Positions 50,504-58,044 of a DNA stretch of 64,000 nt are shown piece by piece (positions within the stretch are counted from its first letter, which is position 1; every line of letters starts with the position of its first letter). The position numbers and the translations under genes were made by a program. The notes under the pieces are model-generated. The model was not told where the DNA came from. It saw only the letters and a list, made by a program, of their open reading frames with translations, and did no database searches. This DNA comes from Dehalococcoidia bacterium. GTDB lineage: Bacteria > Chloroflexota > Dehalococcoidia > UBA2979. Where the stretch lies: NCBI GenBank assembly GCA_023228825.1, contig JALOAL010000005.1:119489-183488 (forward strand), in the 5' to 3' direction.

Positions 50504-51184
50504 TTACAGCAGCCGTCCCACCACCACCAGCCGCTCGGCGTACTGGTCGTCCGGGAAGCACGTGATGAGCGTGAGCGTCGCTTCCTGCGTGGGGCTCATC
50601 ACGTCCGTCGCATCCGCTGCGACGACTCGAATCTCTGTAATGGAGTATCGGAAGACGCGGTCGCCTCTGAAGACCCGCACCACGTCCCCGGCGGAAACGT
50701 CAGGCAGGCCCTGGAACACCCCGGCCGCGCCTCGACGAGCCACGTGCCCGCCGATGACGGTGTTCCCGGCGTCCCCCGGCGCGGCCGTGCCCGCGTACTG
50801 GCCCGCCTCCACCCGCGGCACGTCGTAGTGCAGCCGGCCATCGCGGTACACGAGCCCCACCGGGCTCACGAGGGCGTCCAGGCCCACCGACTCAATCACG
50901 ATGCGCGTCGCGTGGCGCTGCGAGAAGAGGACGTCCGGCTGCTCCGAGAACGCCACCGGCGCCACGTCCGCTCCCCCGCCAGAGGGAGTGGCCTCCGGGT
51001 CCAGCAGCAGGCGCACCGCAGCGGCGCTCTCCGCCATGCGCGCGGCCTCGCTCGAGGGGGCGTCCCCCGCCTGCGGGGCGGCGAAGAGCACGCCCGCCGC
51101 CACCGCCACGATGCCCAGCGCGAACCCGGCCAGCCCGTGGCCGGCAGCGCGCGTCGGGATGCGCCCGGCATGCTCAGGGGTCAT
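50504..51184 (-). CDS. Sortase (class D/E-like) encoded in the flagellar cluster
   Basis: Membrane-anchored transpeptidase, 226 aa. An N-terminal membrane anchor (about 17-36, HGLAGFALGIVAVAAGVLFA) leads to the sortase beta-barrel: RIVIESVGLDALVSPVGL, NTVIGGHVARRG (catalytic H147), TLTLITCFP (catalytic C209) and YAERLVVVGRL (R218). All three catalytic residues are present. Sortases normally attach LPxTG-type proteins or build pili; none of the flagellar proteins here has such a motif. Placed between flgN-like and flgM genes on the same strand. The upstream region has an 11-bp tandem repeat. Confidence 0.9.
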   Translation of the reverse strand: MTPEHAGRIPTRAAGHGLAGFALGIVAVAAGVLFAAPQAGDAPSSEAARMAESAAAVRLLLDPEATPSGGGADVAPVAFSEQPDVLFSQRHATRIVIESVGLDALVSPVGLVYRDGRLHYDVPRVEAGQYAGTAAPGDAGNTVIGGHVARRGAAGVFQGLPDVSAGDVVRVFRGDRVFRYSITEIRVVAADATDVMSPTQEATLTLITCFPDDQYAERLVVVGRLL

Positions 51185-51193
51185 CGCACCGTC

Positions 51194-51237
51194 CGTCCTC
51201 GCCTCGTCCTCGCCTCGTCCTCGCTTCGTCCTTGCCC
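51194..51237. repeat. 11-bp tandem repeat before the sortase gene
   Basis: Four copies of CGTCCTCGCCT, the last two with one or more changes, filling the gap between the flgN-like stop and the sortase start. A longer sortase frame could be read through it (start at 51241), but the in-phase residues look random. Confidence 0.9.
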
Positions 51238-51246
51238 TCACGCGCC

Positions 51247-51660
51247 CTAGGACGAGCGACTGACGAACGAGCCGGGGACTGAGGAGGAGGCACGGTAGGC
51301 GCCGGCCAGGCGGCGGCCCTGCTGCAGGCGGGGCAGTTCCTCGCGCAGTTGCTGGACCTTGTCGTACAGCATCTCCTCGTTCTGGCGGTCGTGTTCCAGG
51401 ATGCCTCGGATCACCGTGTCCAGCGCCAGGGCGTCCTGACGGGCGTGTTCCTCCGCCCCCGGGAGCACCACCAGGTTCTCGGGCGTCTCCGCGGCCTGCT
51501 CCGCCAGGCGCGCCAGTCGGTCGATGATCGCCTCGCGCTCCCCCATCAGGTCCAGGACGGCGTCGATGTCGTCGCGCTCCAGGGAGGCGCGCTGGGCACG
51601 GGCCAGGTCGAAGACCTCACGGAGGAGTTCGAACTGGATGGCAGCCAGGGACCTAGCCAC
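51247..51660 (-). CDS. FlgN/FliT-like flagellar export chaperone
   Basis: A 137-aa helical protein: LLREVFDLARAQRASLERDDIDAVLDLMGEREAIIDRLARLAEQ is the FlgN-type N-terminal helix pair (the binding site for FlgK/FlgL or FliD clients), followed by DTVIRGILEHDRQNEEMLYDKVQQLREEL. The low-complexity tail is unconserved. It overlaps fliS by 8 bp. FlgN and FliT are hard to tell apart; no FlgK/FlgL genes are nearby. Confidence 0.75.
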   Translation of the reverse strand: MARSLAAIQFELLREVFDLARAQRASLERDDIDAVLDLMGEREAIIDRLARLAEQAAETPENLVVLPGAEEHARQDALALDTVIRGILEHDRQNEEMLYDKVQQLREELPRLQQGRRLAGAYRASSSVPGSFVSRSS

Positions 51661-52078
51661 GTCGGACCTCCATCAGCGGAGCGGCCGCCGCCTGCGCGGC
51701 CACCTGTTCCAGCGCGAGGCGCCAGGCGTCTCGCACCGGCTGCACCAGGCGCCGCACCTCCGCCACCGGCTCCACGTCCTTGTGCAGGCTGGCGTCCAGC
51801 AGGCGGTGGTACATGTACTCGTAGAGCGGCGCGATCTGGCGCGCCATCTGTCCCGGGTCGCCCTCGGCGCCGGTGTCCAGACTGGAGATCAACTCCAGCA
51901 CAATGTCCTGGGCCTTCAGGAGCGCCGCGTGCGCCTGTTCCAGGTCGCGCGCCTCCAGGCCCGTCTCCGCGCGGCTCAGGTTCCGCACCAGCGCGTCATA
52001 CAACAGCGAGATCAGTTCGCCCGGGGTGGCCGTGGCGGTCTGCATCCGCCGGTACGTCTGGTGCGCGGACACGTGCAT
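51653..52078 (-). CDS. fliS: Flagellin export chaperone FliS
   Basis: Binds newly made flagellin and prevents premature assembly. The 141-aa protein has the FliS core YRRMQTATATPGELISLLYDALVRNLSRAETGLEARD and KAQDIVLELISSLDTGAEGD followed by LYEYMYHRLLDASLHKD. A Pro/Ala tail follows. It is first in the fliS-flgN-sortase-flgM run and has the shared promoter-like element 81 bp upstream. Confidence 0.92.
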   Translation of the reverse strand: MHVSAHQTYRRMQTATATPGELISLLYDALVRNLSRAETGLEARDLEQAHAALLKAQDIVLELISSLDTGAEGDPGQMARQIAPLYEYMYHRLLDASLHKDVEPVAEVRRLVQPVRDAWRLALEQVAAQAAAAPLMEVRRG

Positions 52079-52159
52079 GGAATCTCCTGGCGCTATCGGT
52101 GTCTCTGGTCCGGGCCGTGTCGCGGCCTCTCCAGGACCATCGGCCGCACAGCCCCGTTC

Positions 52160-52179
52160 CTGAGTCGGGGACTCCCGCA
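52160..52179 (-). promoter_or_regulatory. Candidate flagellar promoter element, site 3 (fliS operon)
   Basis: On the minus strand TGCGGGAGTCCCCGACTCAG, 81 nt before fliS, in the fliD-fliS gap. It keeps the GGGAGTCCCC core but the ATAC part reads ACTC. Confidence 0.4.
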
Positions 52180-52234
52180 TTCCGCTCCCCCGCATCGCGC
52201 CCTCACGCCGCCCGCACCACGAGGGCGACCGACG

Positions 52235-52273
52235 CTCGCACTGCCCTCGCACTGTGCCCTCGCACTGCCCTCG
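52235..52273. repeat. CGCACTGCCCT-type tandem repeat beside the fliD stop
   Basis: About three and a half copies (period 11, one copy with a 2-bp insertion) run directly into the fliD stop codon at 52274. Confidence 0.85.
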
Positions 52274-54655
52274 CTACTTGCGCGCGCTGTTCATGCTGGA
52301 CATCTGGGCCTGCATCATGGACAGCGCCTGCTGCTGGCTCTGCATGCGCGAGATGGCCATCTCCATGGCCGTGAACTTCTTCACCAGTTGCGCCTCCCGG
52401 GCGAAGACACGCTGCTCCAGCCGGTCGATCTGCGCGTTGATGTCGGAGACAACGTTGCTCATCTCCTCGTTCCGCGTCTCCAGTAGCCCGCCCGACCGGG
52501 TGAGCGACTCCACGTACGAGGACAGCGTGCGTCCGAAGCCCTCGGCGCTGGCGCTGATCACGATCTCGTCCGTGCCGTCCACCAGCACACCCGCCGCCGT
52601 CAGGGTGAGGCCGGGGATGAGCGTGGTGTTGGCCCCACCGGCGGCAATGCTGCCAGTGGTGACCACGGCGGTGGACCCGTCCGCCGGCTGGAACGTGGCC
52701 TGCAACGATCCCGTGGCCGTGGAGGTGATGGTGTAGCGCCCGGCCTTCTCCGCCGTCCGCGGCGTGCCGCTGACCGAGGCGATAGAGCCGGTGCCGCCAG
52801 GCGAGAGCGTCCCCGTGGCGGTAAACACCGTGAGCAATTGCGCCACGGCCTCCGGGTCCGCCTTCATCGCCTCCGCAAACTTGGTGCCGTTGAACACCAG
52901 CCGGTCCGCCGTCCCCACCGCCGAACCCACCGCGCCGAACGAAATGCCGATGTCCGACATCGTGCGCAGGCCGCCCGAGACCCCCGGGACCGCGCGGGTG
53001 ATGATCGAACGCAGCCCGTGCTCCATGCGTCGCACGGTGCCGTCTCCGAAGAGGATGCCGTTCGCGCCGTCCTCGCTGTAGCGGGTCAACTGGCGCATCA
53101 GGTCCAGGGTCTTATTGAACTCGGTGACAAAGGACTCCGCGGCCTGGCTCGCACCATTGCTCTGCAGCGCCACGGTCACCTTCACCACGTCCACCGTGGT
53201 GTCCGTGACCGTGAGCGTCACGCCGTCGATGGCGTCCGAGATGGTGTTGCTGGTGGCGTATCGAGTGGGGCCGCCGTCCAGCGAGTAGGCCGCGTTCTGG
53301 CCCAGCACCTGCGCCCCGCCCGTCAGGCCCAGCGCGTCCAGCAGGTTCCCGGAGACGTCCTCGAACTGGATCGCCAGCGCGCCGGTGGCGTCGTTCGTGA
53401 CCTTCAGCGTGTCGCTGTACACGTCGTAGGTGGCGGTCACGCCGGCATCCGAGTTGTTGATGCGCGTCATGATGTTCGCAAGCGAGTCCGAGGTGGCGTC
53501 GTACGTGATCTCCACCCCGTTGATCTTGAACGACCCGGACGTTTCCGTGAGCGCCACCGCCAGCCGCGCGTCCTGCAGGTCCGCCGACCGGGACACCGCC
53601 CCAAGGCCCACCTGGCTCGTCCTGGTGGCGCCGGGCGGCGACTGCAGCAGGTTGGCGACCGAGAGGAAGTTGCTGCTGTCCCCCCCGGCCCCGAGTTGCA
53701 CCGCAGCGCCGGAGGTGACCTCCAGCAGGTTGGCGCGTCCGTGGGCGTCCTGCACCAGTGACATGGTCACCCCAATGCCCGCGCCGTTGACCTCCGCGAT
53801 CACCTCGTTCAGCGAGCGCATGTCCGCGCCGGCCGTCTGCACGCCAATGCTGGCGCCGCCACCGTCGACGAACTTGAAGGCCTCCAGGAAGTTGCCCTCC
53901 ACGTCCGCCAGCGTGATCGCCTGGCCCGCACCAATGGTGTTGTGCGTGAGCGTGAGGCCCTTCGTCGCGTCGTCATAGGAGGCCGTCACGTCCGCAGCGG
54001 AGGCGTTGATGTAGCGGATGACGTCGTCCAGGCTGTCCGTCGCCGCGTCGAAGTTGATGCTGACGCCGTTGACCTCGAACGTCCCGGTCGTGGGGGCGAC
54101 GTCCAGGCCCGCGCTGTCCAGCATGGCCGAGGCGTCGAAGGAGGCGCCCACGGCTGCGGCGCTGGCCATGCTGGTCGCCGTCGCGGGGTCGATGGTGAAC
54201 GTCGTGCCGTTGATGGAGAACGTGCCGGTGGTGAGCACCTGCCCCCACCCGGCCCGGTCCAGCGCGGCGTCCGCGTCAATGGCCGCGCCCACCGGCGCGC
54301 TCCCGGCAGCCGTGGTGGCCGAGGCGAGCGCAGAGACCGTGATCGAGTACGTCCCCACGGCCGCGCCGGCGGTCGCGGCGGCCTGAACCTTGTTGCCATC
54401 CTCCTGCTTGGCCAGCACGGAGGTGGAACGCGCGCTGTACGTCTCCGGCTTCGCCAGCGCCTGCGCCCTCGTGAGCAGGTTGCTCATCGTGGAGGCGATC
54501 ATGCCGAAGGCGTCCGAGCGTTGCTGGACCTGCGCCAGGCGGTTTTGCGCCAGCAGGATCGGGCGGCGCTCGATCTGGATCAACTGGTCGATGATCGAGT
54601 TCGTGTCGATCCCGGAGGCGAGCCCGCCGAAGGTGATGGAGCCGCTGCCTACCAC
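52274..54655 (-). CDS. fliD: Flagellar filament cap protein FliD
   Basis: Caps and assembles the filament. The 793-aa protein, longer than most FliD (450-650), starts FGGLASGIDTNSIIDQLIQIERRPILLAQNRL and ends with the coiled FliD C-terminus SYVESLTRSGGLLETRNEEMSNVVSDINAQIDRLEQRVFAREAQLVKKFTAMEMAISRMQSQQQAL. The extra length is a middle region with at least three repeats of a FNVNG-type module (GTFSINGTTFTIDP, GTFEVNGVSINFDA, GSFKINGVEITYDA). 21 bp after flaG. Confidence 0.94.
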   Translation of the reverse strand: MVGSGSITFGGLASGIDTNSIIDQLIQIERRPILLAQNRLAQVQQRSDAFGMIASTMSNLLTRAQALAKPETYSARSTSVLAKQEDGNKVQAAATAGAAVGTYSITVSALASATTAAGSAPVGAAIDADAALDRAGWGQVLTTGTFSINGTTFTIDPATATSMASAAAVGASFDASAMLDSAGLDVAPTTGTFEVNGVSINFDAATDSLDDVIRYINASAADVTASYDDATKGLTLTHNTIGAGQAITLADVEGNFLEAFKFVDGGGASIGVQTAGADMRSLNEVIAEVNGAGIGVTMSLVQDAHGRANLLEVTSGAAVQLGAGGDSSNFLSVANLLQSPPGATRTSQVGLGAVSRSADLQDARLAVALTETSGSFKINGVEITYDATSDSLANIMTRINNSDAGVTATYDVYSDTLKVTNDATGALAIQFEDVSGNLLDALGLTGGAQVLGQNAAYSLDGGPTRYATSNTISDAIDGVTLTVTDTTVDVVKVTVALQSNGASQAAESFVTEFNKTLDLMRQLTRYSEDGANGILFGDGTVRRMEHGLRSIITRAVPGVSGGLRTMSDIGISFGAVGSAVGTADRLVFNGTKFAEAMKADPEAVAQLLTVFTATGTLSPGGTGSIASVSGTPRTAEKAGRYTITSTATGSLQATFQPADGSTAVVTTGSIAAGGANTTLIPGLTLTAAGVLVDGTDEIVISASAEGFGRTLSSYVESLTRSGGLLETRNEEMSNVVSDINAQIDRLEQRVFAREAQLVKKFTAMEMAISRMQSQQQALSMMQAQMSSMNSARK

Positions 54656-54676
54656 TGTTCACCTGCCATCAGCACG

Positions 54677-55018
54677 TCACGTCCGAGCCTGGAAGAGCAG
54701 CCCGGAGGGCAGCCCGGTCTGCTCCGCCATGGCGCGCAGTTCGTCCGGCGACACCACCGCCACCGTGTGACCAGTCGTGCGGTCCACGATGCGCACCCGG
54801 GGCGTCCCGTCCTCCGCCTCCTCGAACAGCGCCGCCAGTGAGCGCCCCGGGTCGTCAAAGGCCACCGCAAGTTCCTCGCGCCCGCCGCCCGGGCGTCCGT
54901 CGCTGCCTCCCTCGCGGAGGTCGCCCTCGCGGCGTTGCTGCCGCGGACGGTCCTCAGACGCGCCGGGGACGCCCACGGACGGGACGTAGGCGGGACGATC
55001 GACTCGGACATCGGCCAT
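54677..55018 (-). CDS. flaG: FlaG-family flagellar protein
   Basis: Short filament-associated protein of unclear role. The 113-aa protein has a charged, disordered head (1-45) and the FlaG core VAFDDPGRSLAALFEEAEDGTPRVRIVDRTTGHTVAVVSPDELRAMAEQTGLPSGLLFQ. A terminator and then a promoter-like element separate it from the flagellin gene upstream, so flaG-fliD probably has its own promoter. Confidence 0.87.
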   Translation of the reverse strand: MADVRVDRPAYVPSVGVPGASEDRPRQQRREGDLREGGSDGRPGGGREELAVAFDDPGRSLAALFEEAEDGTPRVRIVDRTTGHTVAVVSPDELRAMAEQTGLPSGLLFQART

Positions 55019-55084
55019 GGCGCACCGTCCTCACGCGGCGTCCCTGCGGGATCCCACGGGGATCATCGGCAGGTGGGCGGCCCG

Positions 55085-55104
55085 CCAGTACCCGGAGGAA
55101 CCCC
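55085..55104 (-). promoter_or_regulatory. Candidate flagellar promoter element, site 4 (flaG-fliD)
   Basis: On the minus strand GGGGTTCCTCCGGGTACTGG, 66 nt before flaG and just downstream of the flagellin terminator. It matches the shared pattern only partly. Confidence 0.35.
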
Positions 55105-55115
55105 TAACGCCGGTA

Positions 55116-55141
55116 CGGGACGGCCCGCGAAGGCCGTCCCG
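55116..55141 (-). terminator. Intrinsic terminator after flagellin gene 1
   Basis: Perfect 10-bp stem (55116-55125 with 55132-55141), loop CGCGAA, 39 bp beyond the flagellin stop. Confidence 0.75.
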
Positions 55142-55180
55142 ACGCACCGGACCGGAGCATCCTGCTCCAGCGGACCCGAC

Positions 55181-56377
55181 TTACTGCTGCAACAGTTGCA
55201 GGACGGCCTGCGGGGCGGTGTTGGCCTGCGAGAGCACGGCCACGCCCGCCTGCTGCATGATCTGGCGCGAGATCAGTTCCGAGGACACCTGCGCAATATC
55301 CGCATCCCGGATGCGCGACTCGGAGGCGGACAGATTCTCCACGGAGACCGCCAGGCTGTTGATCGCCGTCTCCATCTGGTTCTGCGCCGCGCCCAACTGG
55401 GCTCGGAACGTGGAGACCTGCTCGATCGCCGCGTCCGCGGACTGCAGGATCGCGTCCGCCGCCGCCGAGGTGGACACGGCGTTGTTGTTGGCGACCAGCA
55501 CGCTGATCTCCGCTGCCGGCGTGCCCAGCGCGGAGGCCCTCATGTCCTGGAACGAGAGCGCCACGTCGTCGCCCACCTCTGCGCCCACGCGGAAGATCGC
55601 GCTGCTGGAGGCGGTGGTCTGGATGTTGTCGCCGGCGATAGCGGCGGCAATGGTCGCGCCCGTGACGTTGCCCGCGTTGGCGTCGTGCGTGAGGTTGATG
55701 GTCACGCCCAACTGGTTGAACACCAGTGCCTGGGTCGCGTTGGCGCCCATGTCCTGCACGGTGAACGTCTCCGCGCGGGTGAAGCCGTTGGCGGTCGTCT
55801 CCAGGGTCACCACGGCGCCCGCGGCGGTCGCCGTGTAGTTCGTGGACGCCTCGGCGCCCGAGACGTCAATGCTGGACACGGCCACCGTTGCGCCACCCTG
55901 GGTCGCGGTCACCGTGTCCATGCTGGACCCTGCGGTGTCCAGCGTGACGGCCAGCGCGCCCGTCAGCAGTTGCTGGCCGTTGAAGCGCGTGCGGTTGGCG
56001 ATGTTGTCCAACTCAGACCGCAGCGCCAGCATCTCCTCGCCAATGGCCTGGCGGTCGCTGGCTGAGAGCGTGGTGTTGCCCGCCTGCACCGCCAGTTCGC
56101 GAATGCGCTGGAGGATCGAGTGCACTTCGCCCAGCGCGCCCTCCGCAGTCTGGAGCATGGAGATGCCGTCCTGCGCGTTGCGCTGGCCCTGGCGCATGCC
56201 TCGGATCTGCGCGCGCATCTTCTCGGAGATGGCCAGGCCGGCGGCGTCGTCTGCGGCGCGGTTCACGCGTTGGCCGCTCGAGAGTTTCTCGAATAGCCCG
56301 CCCAGTTTGCGGTTGGTGGCCGCCAGGTTGCGCTGCGCGTTCATCGCGGCCACGTTGGTGTTGATCTGAAGCGACAT
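55181..56377 (-). CDS. hag: Flagellin (copy 1)
   Basis: Filament subunit, 398 aa. The N-terminal D0/D1 region (INTNVAAMNAQRNLAATNRKLG, ADDAAGLAISEKMRAQIRGM, MLQTAEGALGEVHSILQRIRELAVQAG) and C-terminal D1/D0 (INSLAVSVENLSASESRIRDAD, ISRQIMQQAGVAVLSQANT) are standard. The middle D2/D3-like region (about 145-290) is rich in Thr/Ala/Val and includes VTLETTANGFTRAETFTVQDMGANA. It differs from copies 2 and 3 throughout but shares the domain plan. Placed with flaG and fliD. Confidence 0.96.
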   Translation of the reverse strand: MSLQINTNVAAMNAQRNLAATNRKLGGLFEKLSSGQRVNRAADDAAGLAISEKMRAQIRGMRQGQRNAQDGISMLQTAEGALGEVHSILQRIRELAVQAGNTTLSASDRQAIGEEMLALRSELDNIANRTRFNGQQLLTGALAVTLDTAGSSMDTVTATQGGATVAVSSIDVSGAEASTNYTATAAGAVVTLETTANGFTRAETFTVQDMGANATQALVFNQLGVTINLTHDANAGNVTGATIAAAIAGDNIQTTASSSAIFRVGAEVGDDVALSFQDMRASALGTPAAEISVLVANNNAVSTSAAADAILQSADAAIEQVSTFRAQLGAAQNQMETAINSLAVSVENLSASESRIRDADIAQVSSELISRQIMQQAGVAVLSQANTAPQAVLQLLQQ

Positions 56378-56491
56378 GGTCCCTGGCCTCCTGTGCCGGT
56401 GCGCTCAAACGCGGCGTCCCTGCCACGTGTCCGGACGGCGCACAACACGCCGCCGTTACTCACACCCATCATCGAGGACACACGCCGCTGT

Positions 56492-56508
56492 GCGATCAGG
56501 GAATCCGA
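56492..56508 (-). promoter_or_regulatory. Candidate flagellar promoter element, site 5 (flagellin 1)
   Basis: On the minus strand TCGGATTCCCTGATCGC, 114 nt before flagellin 1. A reduced version of the shared pattern; weak on its own. Confidence 0.3.
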
Positions 56509-56524
56509 GGGGGGTGGCGGGGGG

Positions 56525-57763
56525 TCAGCCCCCAGGTGGGGCCGTCTGAATCTGTACGACCACCTGGGTAAAGGACTCATCCCCCGGAAACAGGTCGATC
56601 TGCATCGATCCCTGGAGCGTCTCGTCCGCGTTGGCGAACAGCAGCGAGGTGGCGAAGCCCACCGGCTCGTCTGCCACGATCTCCCAGTTGTCCGCCGTCA
56701 GCGCGTCCCGCATCTGGCCCGCCACGGCGGAGGTGGACTCGGCCGTGAGCAGGAAGGCGCGGAAAACGCCGCCCCGCGGATCCAGGAAGGTCTCGTACTG
56801 GTCCACCAGCAGGTGCTCCAGCGCCCCCCGCAGCGGGAACTCCGCCGGCAGCGCCAGGCTCTCCCGCGGGATGTACGTGCTGGGCGGCGCGGCCCGGCGC
56901 CCGGCCACCTGGAGCAGGTACGTCACGGACACCGGCCCCGGACCGTCGCCGAGCGAGGTCAGCGCGCGCGCCATCTCCTCCCGCGACGCCACCGCCGTGT
57001 CACCCACGCCCACCACGCGGTCGCCCTCCCGCAGGCCGGCCTCGCGTGCCAGGCCGGGCAGGACACGCTCCACCGTCAGGTCGTCCGCGAACTCCGCCTC
57101 GATGAGGGGGCTCGCAGCGGCGCGGGCCACCTCCAGCGTGACCCCCGTCCCGTCACGGTCCACCCGCACCGCGAACGTCTCGGTGCCGGCCACCGGCTCC
57201 ACGATGGCCGTGCCGGAGAGGTCGTCGCCCCGCGTGCTCTGGAACTGCACCACTGTGTAGGCGCGGTTGCCCTGCTCCCCCACCACCTGCCACGGCGACT
57301 CGTCCAGTTGGCGCGCCACGTCCGAGGTGACCACGCCCATGCCGCCCCCCGGCGAGTCCCCCCCGGCATCCGCCTGCGCGTCGGACTCGCGGTCCCTCTC
57401 GGAGGGCGGGACGTCGTAGAAGAGCCAGACCAGGTGGGAGCCGTCCGGGCGACGCAGCAGGTAGGAGCCCAGCAGTTCGCCCGCCGGATGCACCGGCAGG
57501 CGGAGCAGGTCCTCCTCCGGCGTGTCCACGGTCGCGCTGGGGTTGAGCAGGTCGCTCAGCATCGGCGGCAGCGCCGACTCGTAGACCACAACGCCGGTGC
57601 CCACGTCCTCGCCCAGGCGCAGCCAGCGCTCGGCCAGCATCGAGCCCGTAGGGTCCTCGGAGTCCCCGCCGCACGCCGCCAGCATGGCCGCCGCGCACAG
57701 CGCCGCAAGGACCGCCGGGAGCGCAAGGCGCGGGCGCAGCCGGGGCAAGGACAGCCAGGACAT
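56525..57763 (-). CDS. PDZ-domain lipoprotein
   Basis: A 412-aa lipoprotein (signal with lipobox AAMLAAC, C31). The middle has a PDZ-like segment (LPGLAREAGLREGDRVVGVGDTAVASREEMARALTSLG, about residues 230-270). Other parts are beta-rich with no recognised catalytic residues; MLAERWLRLGEDVGTGVVVYE and VFRAFLLTAESTSAVAGQMRDAL flank it. It could be a chaperone or regulator of an envelope protease such as the HtrA at 12846, but this is inference. The AAGGGCGTCTC before the ATG at 57763 is a weak ribosome site. Confidence 0.75.
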   Translation of the reverse strand: MSWLSLPRLRPRLALPAVLAALCAAAMLAACGGDSEDPTGSMLAERWLRLGEDVGTGVVVYESALPPMLSDLLNPSATVDTPEEDLLRLPVHPAGELLGSYLLRRPDGSHLVWLFYDVPPSERDRESDAQADAGGDSPGGGMGVVTSDVARQLDESPWQVVGEQGNRAYTVVQFQSTRGDDLSGTAIVEPVAGTETFAVRVDRDGTGVTLEVARAAASPLIEAEFADDLTVERVLPGLAREAGLREGDRVVGVGDTAVASREEMARALTSLGDGPGPVSVTYLLQVAGRRAAPPSTYIPRESLALPAEFPLRGALEHLLVDQYETFLDPRGGVFRAFLLTAESTSAVAGQMRDALTADNWEIVADEPVGFATSLLFANADETLQGSMQIDLFPGDESFTQVVVQIQTAPPGG

Positions 57764-57851
57764 GAGACGCCCTTCAGCCGCAGGAGAGGCGGAATCGTAT
57801 CACCGCACGCACGCGCGGCAGGACGTCCCGACACTCAGCGTGGGCGACGAG

Positions 57852-57885
57852 GGCAATGGACAAAGGCAATGGACAAAGGCAATGG
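57852..57885. repeat. 13-bp tandem repeat (GGCAATGGACAAA)
   Basis: Two complete copies and a partial third in the gap between the PDZ lipoprotein gene and tRNA-His. Confidence 0.9.
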
Positions 57886-57908
57886 CGGTCAGAAGGGGAG
57901 GAGGCAGA

Positions 57909-57985
57909 TGGGGTGGGTGAGGGGATTCGAACCCCCGATCTTCAGGGCCACAACCTGACGCCCTAACCGCTAGGCCACACCCACC
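57909..57985 (-). tRNA. tRNA-His (GTG anticodon)
   Basis: On the minus strand the 5' end GGTGGGTG (with G-1) pairs with CACCCACC before an encoded CCA (57911-57909). The anticodon stem TCAGG/CCTGA holds the loop TTGTGGC, giving anticodon GTG. The T arm has GGGGGTTCGAATCCCC and the D arm TAGCGGTTAG. The extra 5' G opposite C73 is the standard histidine identity element. Confidence 0.97.
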
Positions 57986-58044
57986 ACCGAGTGCCCCCGG
58001 ATCGTAGCACCGGCGCGGACTCAGCCGCCAACGCCTGCCCCTGC

